Shown here one piece after another: positions 34,247 through 43,150 of a stretch of DNA of 64,000 nt. The notes under the pieces were generated by a model, which was given only the letters and a program-made list of their open reading frames with translations, made no database searches and was not told the DNA's origin. Source of the DNA: Bradyrhizobium arachidis (lineage in GTDB: Bacteria; Pseudomonadota; Alphaproteobacteria; Rhizobiales; Xanthobacteraceae); the NCBI RefSeq assembly GCF_015291705.1, contig NZ_CP030050.1, positions 4,278,001-4,342,000 on the forward strand, read 5' to 3'. The translations under genes were made by a program, and so were the position numbers. How positions within the stretch are numbered: the stretch's first letter is position 1; the number at the start of each line of letters is the position of its first letter.

Positions 34247-35841
34247 GCAAAGAGCGCCTCTATCTGTTCGACACCACGCTGCGCGACGGCGCGCAGACCA
34301 ACGGCGTCGATTTCACGCTGACCGACAAGCAGATCATCGCGGCGATGCTGGATGATCTCGGCATCGACTATGTCGAGGGCGGCTATCCCGGCGCCAATCC
34401 GCTCGATAGCGAATTCTTTGCGGCGAGGCCAAAGCTCAATCATGCGCGCTTCACCGCCTTCGGCATGACGCGGCGGGCAGGGCGCTCGGTCTCCAACGAT
34501 CCCGGCGTCGCCGGGCTGCTCGAAGCCAAGGCCGACGCGATCTGCTTCGTGGCAAAGTCGTCGGCCTACCAGGTGCGCGTCGCGCTGGAGACGACGAAAG
34601 AGGAGAATCTCGCCTCGATCCGCGACAGCGTCGCGGTGGCGAAGGCCGCGGGCCGCGAAGTCATGCTCGACTGCGAGCATTTCTTCGACGGCTACAAGGA
34701 GGATTCCAGCTTCGCGCTTGCCTGCGCCAAGGCCGCTTATGAGGCCGGCGCGCGCTGGGTGGTGCTGTGCGACACCAATGGCGGCACCATGCCGAACGAG
34801 GTCGAGGCCATCGTCACCGAGGTGACAAAACACATCCCCGGCGACCATGTCGGCATCCACGCCCATAACGACACCGAGCAGGCGGTGGCGAATTCGCTCG
34901 CCGCGGTGCGCGCCGGCGCGCGGCAGATCCAGGGCACGCTCAACGGCCTCGGCGAGCGCTGCGGCAACGCCAATCTCTGCTCGCTGATCCCGACGCTGAA
35001 ACTGAAGAAGGAGTTTGCCGACGTCTTCGAGGTCGGCGTCACCGCTGAGAAGCTGACGACGCTCGTCAAAGTCTCGCGCACGCTCGACGACATGCTCAAT
35101 CGCGTGCCGAACCGGCATGCTCCTTACGTCGGCGAGAGCGCCTTCGTCACCAAGACCGGCATCCATGCTTCCGCCGTGCTGAAGGATCCGCAGACCTACG
35201 AGCACGTCCTGCCCGAGACGGTCGGCAACCACCGCAAGGTGCTGGTGTCGGACCAGGCCGGCCGCTCCAACGTCATCGCCGAGCTCGATCGTGCCGGCAT
35301 TCCCTATGAGAAGAGCGATCCGAAGCTGACGCGGCTCGTCGAGGAATTGAAGGAGCGCGAGGCACAGGGCTACGCCTATGAATCCGCCAATGCCTCGTTC
35401 GAGCTCCTGGCGCGCCGCACGCTCGGCAAGGTGCCGCATTATTTCGAGGTCGAGCAGTTCGACGTCAATGTCGAGCAGCGCTACAATTCGCACGGCGAGC
35501 GCGTCACCGTCGCTTTGGCGGTGGTCAAGGTCGACGTCGCCGGCGAGCGCCTGATCTCGGCGGCCGAAGGCAACGGTCCCGTCAACGCGCTCGACGTCGC
35601 GCTGCGCAAGGATCTTGGCAAGTACCAGAAATACATCGACGGCCTGAAGCTGATCGACTACCGCGTGCGTATCCTCAACGGCGGCTCCGAGGCGGTCACG
35701 CGCGTGCTGATCGAGAGCGAGGACGAGAACGGGGACCGCTGGACCACGGTCGGGGTGTCCCCGAACATCATCGACGCCTCGTTCCAGGCGCTGATGGATT
35801 CGGTGATCTACAAGCTCGTGAAATCGGGCGCGCCGACGTAA
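34243..35841 (+). CDS. cimA: Citramalate synthase
   Basis: The 532-residue enzyme belongs to the alpha-isopropylmalate/homocitrate synthase family: YLFDTTLRDGAQTNGVDFTL with the metal-binding aspartate, the HxH motif in GDHVGIHAHNDTEQAV, GTLNGLGERCGNANL, and a C-terminal LeuA-type regulatory domain from about 400. The DGAQTNGVDFTLTDK signature and the length match CimA of the threonine-independent isoleucine pathway, which condenses pyruvate and acetyl-CoA to (R)-citramalate. ATG overlaps the GNAT stop. Confidence 0.93.
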   Translation: MSKERLYLFDTTLRDGAQTNGVDFTLTDKQIIAAMLDDLGIDYVEGGYPGANPLDSEFFAARPKLNHARFTAFGMTRRAGRSVSNDPGVAGLLEAKADAICFVAKSSAYQVRVALETTKEENLASIRDSVAVAKAAGREVMLDCEHFFDGYKEDSSFALACAKAAYEAGARWVVLCDTNGGTMPNEVEAIVTEVTKHIPGDHVGIHAHNDTEQAVANSLAAVRAGARQIQGTLNGLGERCGNANLCSLIPTLKLKKEFADVFEVGVTAEKLTTLVKVSRTLDDMLNRVPNRHAPYVGESAFVTKTGIHASAVLKDPQTYEHVLPETVGNHRKVLVSDQAGRSNVIAELDRAGIPYEKSDPKLTRLVEELKEREAQGYAYESANASFELLARRTLGKVPHYFEVEQFDVNVEQRYNSHGERVTVALAVVKVDVAGERLISAAEGNGPVNALDVALRKDLGKYQKYIDGLKLIDYRVRILNGGSEAVTRVLIESEDENGDRWTTVGVSPNIIDASFQALMDSVIYKLVKSGAPT

Positions 35842-35853
35842 GACTGTGTGCCG

Positions 35854-35931
35854 TCATTCCGGGGCGCCTCGAAGAGGCGAACCCGGAATCTCGAGATTCC
35901 GGGTTCGATGCTTTGCATCGCCCCGGAATGA
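35854..35931. repeat. Multi-hairpin palindromic repeat (family C, copy 1)
   Basis: Outer arms TCATTCCGGGGC (35854-35865) and GCCCCGGAATGA (35920-35931) are perfect complements. Inside lie a small hairpin GCCTC-GAA-GAGGC and a perfect 28-base palindrome (35879-35906, centre TCTCGAGA), so the element can fold as a three-arm structure. A longer relative occurs at 58497-58599. Confidence 0.85.
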
Positions 35932-35957
35932 CAGGGGGAGGCAGGGGAGCGCGTCAC

Positions 35958-36335
35958 ATGATCGACCACATCTCCGTCGGCGTCAGCGATCTCGATCGCT
36001 CCGCAAAGTTCTACGAGGCCACACTCGCAACGCTCGGCCTCACGCGTCTCGTCACGCGGCCGCGGACGGTCGGCTTCGGCAAGGCCTATCCGGAGTTCTG
36101 GATCAATCTTCGCGAGGGTATGCAGCGCGTTGGGCCGGAGAGCGGGGTGCACATCTGCCTGCGGGCAAAGACCACGGCCGAGATCGATGCGTTTCATGCC
36201 GCCGCGGTGTTCGCCGGTGGTGTCTCCGACGGCGCGCCGGGCCTGCGGCCACACGACCGTGTGCGCTATTACGCAGCCTTCGTCCTCGATCCCGATGGTA
36301 ACCGGATCGAGGCGGTGACGTTTCCGGGCGAGTAG
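35958..36335 (+). CDS. VOC-family (glyoxalase/bleomycin-resistance-like) protein
   Basis: A 125-residue vicinal-oxygen-chelate fold protein: MIDHISVGVSDLDRSAKFYEATL at the start, HICLRAKTTAEIDAFHAAAV in the middle and YYAAFVLDPDGNRIEAV at the end, with metal-ligand candidates His4, His in SGVHICL and Glu in RIEAV. Single-module length. Members act as lyases, dioxygenases or antibiotic-binding proteins; no assignment is possible here. The start directly follows the family C repeat. Confidence 0.88.
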   Translation: MIDHISVGVSDLDRSAKFYEATLATLGLTRLVTRPRTVGFGKAYPEFWINLREGMQRVGPESGVHICLRAKTTAEIDAFHAAAVFAGGVSDGAPGLRPHDRVRYYAAFVLDPDGNRIEAVTFPGE

Positions 36336-36382
36336 AGCATGATCCGGAAAAGCGTGTAGCGGTTTTCCGGACGATCATGCTC
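36335..36382. repeat. Palindromic repeat element (family B, copy 2)
   Basis: GAGCATGATCCGGAAAA pairs with TTTTCCGGACGATCATGCTC across a short loop. The sequence begins at the last base of the VOC gene's stop codon and lies between two convergent genes, so it could also act as a bidirectional terminator. It is a close relative of the element at 22453-22501. Confidence 0.82.
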
Positions 36383-36395
36383 AAACCAGGAGCTG

Positions 36396-37001
36396 CTACA
36401 GCCTGCGCGCGACTTCCGGGGCGAGCTGCTTTTCCGCCTCGGCGATCTGGGCTGCTGCCGCCTTCAGCTTCGGCAAGATCTCCTCGACGCGATCGGCCTT
36501 GAGGATGTCGACCGAAAGCCCGGCGCGGATGAACTCGGTCTGGCGCATATGCGACAGCAGCGAGAACAGCGGCTCCCAGAAATTGTCGATATTGGCGAGC
36601 AACACCGGCTTGGCGTGACGGCCGAGCTGCTTCCAGGTCAGCTGCTCGACCAGCTCTTCCAGCGTGCCGACGCCACCCGGCAGCGCCACGAAAGCGTCCG
36701 AACGCTCGAACATCAGCCGCTTGCGCTCGTGCATGTCGGGGGTGACGATCATCTCCTGCACGCGCGTCAGCGCGTTCTCGCGCTTGCGGAGGAATTCGGG
36801 GATGATGCCGGTGACCGTGCCGCCGTGATCGAGCACGGAGGTCGCGACCGAGCCCATCAGGCCGAGCGAGCCGCCGCCATAGACGAGGCGGATGTTGTTC
36901 TCGGCGAGGGCCTTGCCGAACGCCTTGGCGCCTTCGGTGAAGCGGGGATTGGTTCCGGGGCCGGAGCCACAATAGACACAGACGGTTTTAATGGTGCTCA
37001 T
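36396..37001 (-). CDS. LOG-family Rossmann-fold protein (TIGR00730)
   Basis: The 201-residue protein has the LOG/lysine-decarboxylase-like signature: VCVYCGSGPG at the N-terminus, RLVYGGGSLGLMG, MHERKRLMFERSDAF and PGGVGTLEELVE. Characterised members are cytokinin riboside 5'-monophosphate phosphoribohydrolases or nucleotide hydrolases. A nucleotide-processing activity is likely; whether it makes cytokinin in this bacterium is open. ATG at 37001 is used (an upstream ATG at 37010 is possible). Confidence 0.9.
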   Translation of the reverse strand: MSTIKTVCVYCGSGPGTNPRFTEGAKAFGKALAENNIRLVYGGGSLGLMGSVATSVLDHGGTVTGIIPEFLRKRENALTRVQEMIVTPDMHERKRLMFERSDAFVALPGGVGTLEELVEQLTWKQLGRHAKPVLLANIDNFWEPLFSLLSHMRQTEFIRAGLSVDILKADRVEEILPKLKAAAAQIAEAEKQLAPEVARRL

Positions 37002-37202
37002 TGGTGTCATGATGCATTGCAGCGAAGGGGCGTCAAGCCCAATCGGTGATTCGACCTGACCGGGAATCTACCGGTAAATGGCGACAAACAATCGAAGATT
37101 CGCCATCTGGCGGGGTGCGCTGGCATCGGGAAGGCTCTATATGACGGGCGAAAACCGTTAATCGCAGCGACGTCCGCATCCGGCGGGCTTTCAGGCTTCT
37201 TG

Positions 37203-39158
37203 ATGGACCAACCTCAATCGTTCGACGGCGCCGACGTTCCTGAACCTGCCGGCGGAGCGCCGGCCGGGGCCACCTTGATGGGCACGCTGGCGCATCTGTG
37301 GCCCTATATCTGGCCGGGCGACCGCTTCGACCTGAAGATGCGCGTGGTCTGGTCGATGGTGCTGCTGCTCGTGGCCAAGCTGATCACGCTGGCGGTCCCG
37401 TTCAGCTTCAAATGGGCGACCGACGCGCTGACCAGCGCCAACACCGCGCCGGTGGCGGCCGACAATTGGCACCTCTGGGTGATCGCCTCGCCGCTGCTGC
37501 TCACCGCGAGCTATGGCGCGATGCGCATCCTGATGGCGGTGCTGACGCAATGGCGCGACGGCATCTTCGCCCGCGTCGCCATGCATGCGGTGCGCAAGCT
37601 CGCCACCATCACCTTCGTCCACATGCACGAGCTGTCGCTGCGCTTTCACCTCGAGCGCAAGACCGGCGGCCTGACGCGCGTGCTCGAGCGCGGCCGCGAG
37701 GGCATCGAGGTCATCGTGCGCATGGTGATCCTGCAGCTGATCCCGACCATCGTCGAGGTCTCGCTGCTGATGGCGGTGCTGCTCTGGCAGTTCGACTGGC
37801 GCTACGTGGTCGCAACCCTGATCACGGTCACGGTCTATATGTACTACACCTACATCGCGACCGAGTGGCGGATCGGCATCCGCCGCAAGATGAACGATTC
37901 CGACACCGAGGCGAACACCAAGGCGATCGACTCGCTGCTCAACTACGAGACCGTGAAGTATTTCAGCGCCGAGACCCGCGAGGCGCAGCGCTACGACAAG
38001 TCGGTCGCGCGCTACGAGGAGGCGAGCGTCCACACTTACACTTCGCTGGCCGTGCTCAACACCGGCCAGGCCGTGATCTTCACGCTCGGGCTAACCGCGA
38101 CCATGCTGATGTGCGCGATCGGCGTGCGCAACGGCACCAACACGGTCGGCGATTTCGTGCTGGTCAACGCCATGATGATCCAGCTCTACCAGCCCCTGAA
38201 TTTCATGGGCATGGTCTATCGCGAGATCAAGCAGGCGATCATCGACATCGAGAAGATGTTCGGCGTGCTCGGCCGCGAGGCCGAGATCAAGGACGTGCCG
38301 GGCGCGCAGCCGCTGAACGTGTCCGCCGGCACGGTCCGCTTCGAGGACGTGCGCTTCGCCTACGAGCCGACGCGGCCGATCCTGAAAGGCATCAGCTTCG
38401 AGGTGCCGGCCGGCAAGACGGTTGCGATCGTCGGTCCGTCCGGTGCGGGCAAGTCGACGATCTCGCGCCTCTTGTTCCGCCTCTACGACGTCTCCGGCGG
38501 CAAGATCCTGATCGACGGCCAGGACATCCGCGAGGTCACGCAGGCGAGCCTGCGTGCCTCGATCGGCATGGTGCCGCAGGACACCGTGCTGTTCAACGAC
38601 ACCATCCGCTACAACATCCGCTACGGCCGCTGGGGCGCCAGCGATGCCGACGTCGAGGAGGCGGCGCGCCTCGCGCAGATCGACCATTTCATCCGCATGG
38701 CACCGATGGGCTACGAGACGCAGGTCGGCGAGCGCGGCCTGAAACTGTCCGGCGGCGAGAAGCAGCGCGTCGCGATCGCGCGCACCGTCTTGAAGGCGCC
38801 GCCGATCCTGGTGCTGGACGAGGCGACCTCGGCGCTCGACACCCATACCGAGCACGAGATCCAGGGTGCGCTCGACCGCGTCGCCAGGAACCGCACCTCG
38901 CTGGTGATCGCACACCGGCTCTCGACCATCGTCGGGGCCGACGAGATCATCGTGCTGGACCAGGGCCGCATCGCCGAGCGCGGCACCCACGCCAAACTGC
39001 TGGCGCACGGCGGCCTCTATGCCAGCATGTGGAACAGGCAGCGCGAGGCCGAGGCGGCGCGCGAGAAACTGGCCCAGATGGCCGACAACAGCGAGGCGCC
39101 CAACCGGGAGCCGCCGCCGGTCGAGGACGCCCTCGCGGCGCCGGCGGCCGCGGAGTGA
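37203..39158 (+). CDS. ABC exporter, Atm1/ABCB7 type (fused permease-ATPase)
   Basis: A 651-residue half-transporter: six membrane helices (about 47-330) followed by a nucleotide-binding domain (340-580) with Walker A GPSGAGKST, Q-loop VPQDTVLFND, signature LSGGEKQRVAIART, Walker B ILVLDEATSALD and H-loop HRLST. The membrane domain motifs HLERKTGGLTRVLERGREGI and LLNYETVKYFSAE are those of Atm1-type exporters, which move glutathione-linked or heavy-metal substrates. A TTG directly before the ATG is an alternative start. psd and pssA follow, 78 and 85 bases apart. Confidence 0.93.
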   Translation: MDQPQSFDGADVPEPAGGAPAGATLMGTLAHLWPYIWPGDRFDLKMRVVWSMVLLLVAKLITLAVPFSFKWATDALTSANTAPVAADNWHLWVIASPLLLTASYGAMRILMAVLTQWRDGIFARVAMHAVRKLATITFVHMHELSLRFHLERKTGGLTRVLERGREGIEVIVRMVILQLIPTIVEVSLLMAVLLWQFDWRYVVATLITVTVYMYYTYIATEWRIGIRRKMNDSDTEANTKAIDSLLNYETVKYFSAETREAQRYDKSVARYEEASVHTYTSLAVLNTGQAVIFTLGLTATMLMCAIGVRNGTNTVGDFVLVNAMMIQLYQPLNFMGMVYREIKQAIIDIEKMFGVLGREAEIKDVPGAQPLNVSAGTVRFEDVRFAYEPTRPILKGISFEVPAGKTVAIVGPSGAGKSTISRLLFRLYDVSGGKILIDGQDIREVTQASLRASIGMVPQDTVLFNDTIRYNIRYGRWGASDADVEEAARLAQIDHFIRMAPMGYETQVGERGLKLSGGEKQRVAIARTVLKAPPILVLDEATSALDTHTEHEIQGALDRVARNRTSLVIAHRLSTIVGADEIIVLDQGRIAERGTHAKLLAHGGLYASMWNRQREAEAAREKLAQMADNSEAPNREPPPVEDALAAPAAAE

Positions 39159-39236
39159 CCTTGTCTCCGGTCCCAACTCTGGCCTAAACAAGCCCGCGCA
39201 ACGACCCGTGCCATTAACCTCGAGCGGCAGATACCG

Positions 39237-39935
39237 ATGTCCATTCTCGATTCGATCCAGCGTCAGATCCCGCCGATCCACAAGGAGGGCTATCCCTTCA
39301 TCGGCGGCTTTGCGCTGGCAAGCCTGATCCTGTTTTGGCTGTGGTCGCCGCTGGGCTGGATCGGCACGATCCTGACCGTGTGGTGTGCGCTGTTCTTCCG
39401 CGATCCCGTCCGTGTGACGCCGGTGCGCGAGGGGCTCGTGGTGTCGCCGGCCGACGGCCGCGTCTCGATGATCACCATGGCGCTGCCGCCGGCCGAGCTC
39501 GGGCTCGGCGACCGGCCGCTGCCGCGCATCTCGGTGTTCATGAGTGTGTTCAACTGCCACGTGAACCGCAGCCCGATCGCGGGCAGGGTGGACCGCATTG
39601 CCTATCGGCCGGGCCTGTTCATCAATGCCGAGCTCGACAAGGCGAGCGAGGACAATGAGCGCAACTCGCTGGTGATCTCGACACCGACGGCGCGGATCGG
39701 CGTGGTCCAGATCGCAGGGCTGGTCGCCAAGCGCATCGTCTGCTTCGTCAAGGAGGGGCAGGCGATCGGCGCCGGCGAGCGTTTTGGCCTGATCCGCTTC
39801 GGCTCGCGGCTCGACGTCTATCTGCCTGTTGGCACCAAGGCGCTGGTTTCGGAAGGCCAGACCGCGATCGCCGGCGAGACCATCCTGGCCGACCTTGCCG
39901 GCGACGACCCGAGCCGCGCTTTCCGCGCCAATTAA
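39237..39935 (+). CDS. psd: Phosphatidylserine decarboxylase
   Basis: A 232-residue short-type Psd proenzyme, which converts phosphatidylserine to phosphatidylethanolamine. A membrane helix (about 22-52) is followed by the FFRDPVR motif, [24 protein letters not shown], and the self-cleavage site Gly-Ser in [12 protein letters not shown], which yields the pyruvoyl group. Next gene is pssA, the supplier of its substrate, an order also known in Sinorhizobium. Confidence 0.95.
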   Translation: MSILDSIQRQIPPIHKEGYPFIGGFALASLILFWLWSPLGWIGTILTVWCALFFRDPVRVTPVREGLVVSPADGRVSMITMALPPAELGLGDRPLPRISVFMSVFNCHVNRSPIAGRVDRIAYRPGLFINAELDKASEDNERNSLVISTPTARIGVVQIAGLVAKRIVCFVKEGQAIGAGERFGLIRFGSRLDVYLPVGTKALVSEGQTAIAGETILADLAGDDPSRAFRAN

Positions 39936-40020
39936 CCAAAAGCCTGTCCCTGGGGGCCTTCGGCCGCAATGGCGGAGGGGGACGCGGCTTGCTATATCTC
40001 GCCTTGAGGTGAGGACAGCC

Positions 40021-40902
40021 ATGACGCCCTATGATTTGAGAGATCCCGATGTACGCCGCCGGCGGTTCCGCCCGATCCCGGTGCGGATGCTGGTGCCCAA
40101 CGTCATCACGCTGCTGGCGATCTGCGCCGGTCTCACTGCGATCCGCCTGTCGATCGAAGGGCGGATGTCGCTCGCGGTCTACGCCATCGTGTTCGCGGCC
40201 GCGCTCGACGGCATCGACGGCCGCGTTGCGCGCCTGATCAAGGGCCAGTCGAAATTCGGCGCCGAGCTCGACAGCCTCGCCGACTTCGTCAATTTCGGCG
40301 TCGCGCCCGGCCTGATGCTGTATTTCTGGCAGCTGCACGAGCTCGGCAATGCCGGCTGGATCGCCGCGATGGTGTTCGCGATCTCCGGCGGCCTGCGGCT
40401 TGCGCGCTTCAACGCCACCATGGACGATCCGAACAAGCCGGCGTTTGCTGCCAATTTCTTCACCGGCGTGCCGGCGCCGGCCGGCGCCATCACGGTGCTG
40501 CTGCCGATCTATGTCGCGTTCCTCGATCTTGGCCGCTGGCCCGCGGCGGTGACGGCGGCCTACACGCTCCTGATCGCCTTCCTGATGGTGTCGCGCCTGC
40601 CGGTGTTCTCCGGCAAGACCAAGCGGATGCGCGTGCCGCCCGAGCTGGTGCTGCCGGCCTTCGTCGCGGTGATCGTCTTCATCGCGATCCTGATCGCCTA
40701 TCCCTGGCACGTGCTCTCGATCGGGACGGTGCTGTATCTGCTCTGCCTGCCGCTCGGCTACAAATCCTATCGCGACCAGGCGCGGGCAACCGAAGCCGCT
40801 GCGCCCGCGGGCGGCGAGGTGCCGTCGCCGCCGTCGGCGCCGACGCTGGCAAATCTGTCCGACCCGCCGCACGACGACGATCGTCCCGGCCGGCTGCACT
40901 GA
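40021..40902 (+). CDS. pssA: CDP-diacylglycerol-serine O-phosphatidyltransferase
   Basis: A 293-residue CDP-alcohol phosphotransferase that makes phosphatidylserine from CDP-diacylglycerol and serine. The signature D-G-x2-A-R-x8-G-x3-D-x3-D is complete in DGRVARLIKGQSKFGAELDS, continuing LADFVNFGVAPG. Several membrane helices flank it, and the C-terminal 40 residues are a proline-rich cytoplasmic tail. It follows psd on the same strand after 85 bases, so both steps to phosphatidylethanolamine are encoded together. Confidence 0.95.
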   Translation: MTPYDLRDPDVRRRRFRPIPVRMLVPNVITLLAICAGLTAIRLSIEGRMSLAVYAIVFAAALDGIDGRVARLIKGQSKFGAELDSLADFVNFGVAPGLMLYFWQLHELGNAGWIAAMVFAISGGLRLARFNATMDDPNKPAFAANFFTGVPAPAGAITVLLPIYVAFLDLGRWPAAVTAAYTLLIAFLMVSRLPVFSGKTKRMRVPPELVLPAFVAVIVFIAILIAYPWHVLSIGTVLYLLCLPLGYKSYRDQARATEAAAPAGGEVPSPPSAPTLANLSDPPHDDDRPGRLH

Positions 40903-41024
40903 GCGGACCCACGCGGATATCTGCCATGAGGACGTCCCGATTGGGTTGAGACCCGATCTCGGCTATATCGCCCTGTGCCGGCGGCACCGCGCCAACAGCG
41001 GCCGCCAATCTGGGAGAGAACGCC

Positions 41025-41744
41025 GTGACTGATACCGCGACCGGGCCGCTGCCCGCTTCCGTCCTCGAAGCGCTGGGCCGCTATGACACGCCGACGATCT
41101 GCAATGCCATGGAGATCGTGGCGCCCGAACGCCGCCTGATCGGCTACACCACCAAGCAACTGGTCTGCCCGTTCCCCGACCTGCCGCCGATCGTCGGCTA
41201 CGCCCGCACGGTCGCGATCCGCTCGGTGCTGAAATCGTCGTTGCCTCCTGAAGAGCAGTCGAAGCGCCGCATCGAATATTACGAATATGTCGGCACCGGC
41301 TTTGGCCCGCGCATCTCGGTGATCCAGGACATCGACGGTCCCGATGTCGGCTACGGCGCGTTCTGGGGCGAGGTGCAGAGCAATGTGCACAAGGCGCTCG
41401 GTTGCCTCGGCGTCATCACCGACGGCTCGATCCGCGACATTCCGCAATGGGCCCCTGGCTTCCAGGCATTGGCCGGCTCGATCGGCCCGTCGCATGCATG
41501 GGTGCATGCGGAGAGCTTTGGTGGCGAAGTGCGCGTCGCCGGCATGACGGTGAAGTCCGACGACCTCATCCACGCCGACCAGCACGGCGCCATCGTGATC
41601 CCGCTCGATGTCGCCGCAAAGCTGCCGGAGGCCGCCGAGCTTTGCGGTCGCCGCGAGACGCCGATCCTGGAGATCGCGCGCAGCCCCGACTTCTCGCTGG
41701 AGAAGCTCAAGGCCGCGCTGAAGCGCTCGGCGGAGATTCACTGA
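41025..41744 (+). CDS. RraA-like/HMG-aldolase-family protein
   Basis: A 239-residue RraA-family protein: RYDTPTICNAMEIVAPERRL at the N-terminus, YGAFWGEVQSNVHKALGCLGVITDGSIRD (with the GxVTDGxxRD motif) and IHADQHGAIVIPLDVAAKLPE. The family includes RNase E inhibitor RraA and 4-hydroxy-4-methyl-2-oxoglutarate aldolases; this longer form is closer to the aldolase-like group, so a metabolic role is more likely. It starts with GTG at 41025, with GGGAGAG at good spacing. Confidence 0.88.
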   Translation: MTDTATGPLPASVLEALGRYDTPTICNAMEIVAPERRLIGYTTKQLVCPFPDLPPIVGYARTVAIRSVLKSSLPPEEQSKRRIEYYEYVGTGFGPRISVIQDIDGPDVGYGAFWGEVQSNVHKALGCLGVITDGSIRDIPQWAPGFQALAGSIGPSHAWVHAESFGGEVRVAGMTVKSDDLIHADQHGAIVIPLDVAAKLPEAAELCGRRETPILEIARSPDFSLEKLKAALKRSAEIH

Positions 41745-41758
41745 GCGGGCGATGAAAC

Positions 41759-41788
41759 GGCCTACGGCTGCGACGCCGGCCGTAGGCC
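41759..41788. terminator. Bidirectional terminator-like hairpin
   Basis: GGCCTACGGC (41759-41768) and GCCGTAGGCC (41779-41788) form a ten-base perfect stem with a ten-base loop between the RraA-like gene and a convergent small membrane protein gene, overlapping the latter's 3' end. No T-tract follows, so termination by this hairpin is a guess. Confidence 0.4.
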
Positions 41789-42055
41789 CTGCTGCTCTGT
41801 CAGAAACAGGGCGGCCTGATCCGGCTCGCCGAACACCGCGGCGGCGCATCCGATCAGGGTGAAGCCGCCCGCGAGATCCCACAGCGTGATCTCATCCGTG
41901 CTGTCGGAACTGTGAAGCAAGCGCGCCGCAACCACGGCGAAGGCGGCCTCGACGAAGAGCAGCGCGCTGAAGGCCGGAAGTACGAGCTCCGGCGCGAGCA
42001 GATGAAACGCCAGCACCGCGGGGAGCGCGGTGAGAAGACTGAACAGCGTCAGCAT
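41762..42055 (-). CDS. Small membrane protein, 97 residues
   Basis: Three hydrophobic stretches are visible (residues 1-20, 22-46, and 60-76 with LWDLAGGFTLIGCAAAVFG), suggesting a small inner-membrane protein. No family is recognised. It is transcribed away from plsY's 3' end at a distance of about 117 bases on the same strand and converges with the RraA-like gene. Frame and composition support coding, function is unknown. Confidence 0.6.
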   Translation of the reverse strand: MLTLFSLLTALPAVLAFHLLAPELVLPAFSALLFVEAAFAVVAARLLHSSDSTDEITLWDLAGGFTLIGCAAAVFGEPDQAALFLTEQQGLRPASQP

Positions 42056-42172
42056 TGCGATGGCTCCCGCGATGGAGCAGGCCGCAGGGCCATAGGATAC
42101 TTCATTGTCTCTCGCGGCGGATGTGGCGCAGGGCCGCAGTCGCCTGGAAGCAGCTGACGTCTCGGCAGTTCC

Positions 42173-42850
42173 TTACGATCCCGGCCCGGGTTCTGGACTG
42201 AATTGTCCGAACCGCGGCTCTGTCCCTGCGAGCAGCCGTTGAATGTTGGCGCGGTGGCGGACGATCACGTAGATGCCGCCTGCAATCACGAGTAACCGAT
42301 AGGGTAGCGGTTGCTCCAGGCCGCAAACGAGGGCGATCGCAGTCAGCGCGGCCATGATCGAGCTCAGTGACACAATGCGAGAAGCAGCCAACACAACGCC
42401 AAAGGCGATTGCAGCCCCCAAACCGACTGGCCAGGACATTGCCAGCAGGACGCCGAGCCCAGTCGCAGCGGATTTGCCGCCTGTGAAGTTGAGCCAGATC
42501 GAAAGGCTGTGCCCCAACAGCGCGGCAAGTCCAGCAAGGCACACGGCCCAGGCGATCCAGGTTTCCAGATCGAGCGCGGTCGGCGTGACAGTTGGCGATG
42601 TCGAGAGCCAACGATAGAACCAGCGGGCGAAGACGATCGCCGCGGCGCCCTTCAGCACATCGACCAAAAGCACGACCAGCGCGGGCCATTTCCCGAGAGT
42701 GCGCAACACGTTTGTCGCGCCGGTGGATCTGGAGCCGTGCTCACGGATGTCTATGCCTCGAAGCAGCTTCCCCGCCAGGTAGCCCGTAGGCAGAGAACCG
42801 AAGAGGTAAGCGATCGCCGACCCAATCGCACCCGCTATCCAGAAACCCAT
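42173..42850 (-). CDS. plsY: Glycerol-3-phosphate acyltransferase PlsY
   Basis: A 225-residue membrane acyltransferase which transfers acyl from acyl phosphate to glycerol 3-phosphate, the first step of phospholipid synthesis. All three PlsY motifs are present: GSLPTGYL, HGSRSTGATNVLR and GHSLSIWLNFTGGKSAATGLG. GAGGTGA precedes the ATG at 42850. Its third-position and overall GC look slightly lower than neighbouring genes, and it lies alone, so it may be an extra copy; that is an impression by eye, not a computed result. Confidence 0.93.
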   Translation of the reverse strand: MGFWIAGAIGSAIAYLFGSLPTGYLAGKLLRGIDIREHGSRSTGATNVLRTLGKWPALVVLLVDVLKGAAAIVFARWFYRWLSTSPTVTPTALDLETWIAWAVCLAGLAALLGHSLSIWLNFTGGKSAATGLGVLLAMSWPVGLGAAIAFGVVLAASRIVSLSSIMAALTAIALVCGLEQPLPYRLLVIAGGIYVIVRHRANIQRLLAGTEPRFGQFSPEPGPGS

Positions 42851-43150
42851 CAGATTCACCTCGACGCTTTGTATAAGGCAATCGGTCACGGCTGCGCGCT
42901 ATCGAGCCCATGCCTCGACGCCGGAGACATTATCGCCTGCTGCCGCAATCATGGTTAGTGAAACGTTGAGATTCCTGTCGGCAGCCGGCAAAGCCGGCGT
43001 CCCTCAGCGTGCTGCGCCGGTCCGGCGGTCCCGTTCAACTTAACCTTTACGCGGCTTTAAGGGCGGCGCTCTAGGGTTTCCGATGCGGTTCGGGGTTGGG
43101 CCGCGCCATCGGCCAGGACGGCCGTTGTTGCGGACGCGTTGGAGTCTCCC
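42851..43150. other. Divergent region between plsY and the MotA-like gene
   Basis: No gene is seen in these 300 bases. The right half contains short GC hairpins (GCCGGCAAAGCCGGC type near 42990-43005) and an AT-richer stretch, TTCAACTTAACCTTTACG, about 110 bases before the MotA-like start, which may be the promoter area. GGAG at 43141 is the ribosome binding site. Confidence 0.5.

Noticed and set aside
38091..40022. 643-codon minus-strand open frame over the ABC exporter and psd
   Set aside because: Antisense shadow; the plus-strand frames carry complete catalytic motifs (Walker A, Gly-Ser cleavage site).
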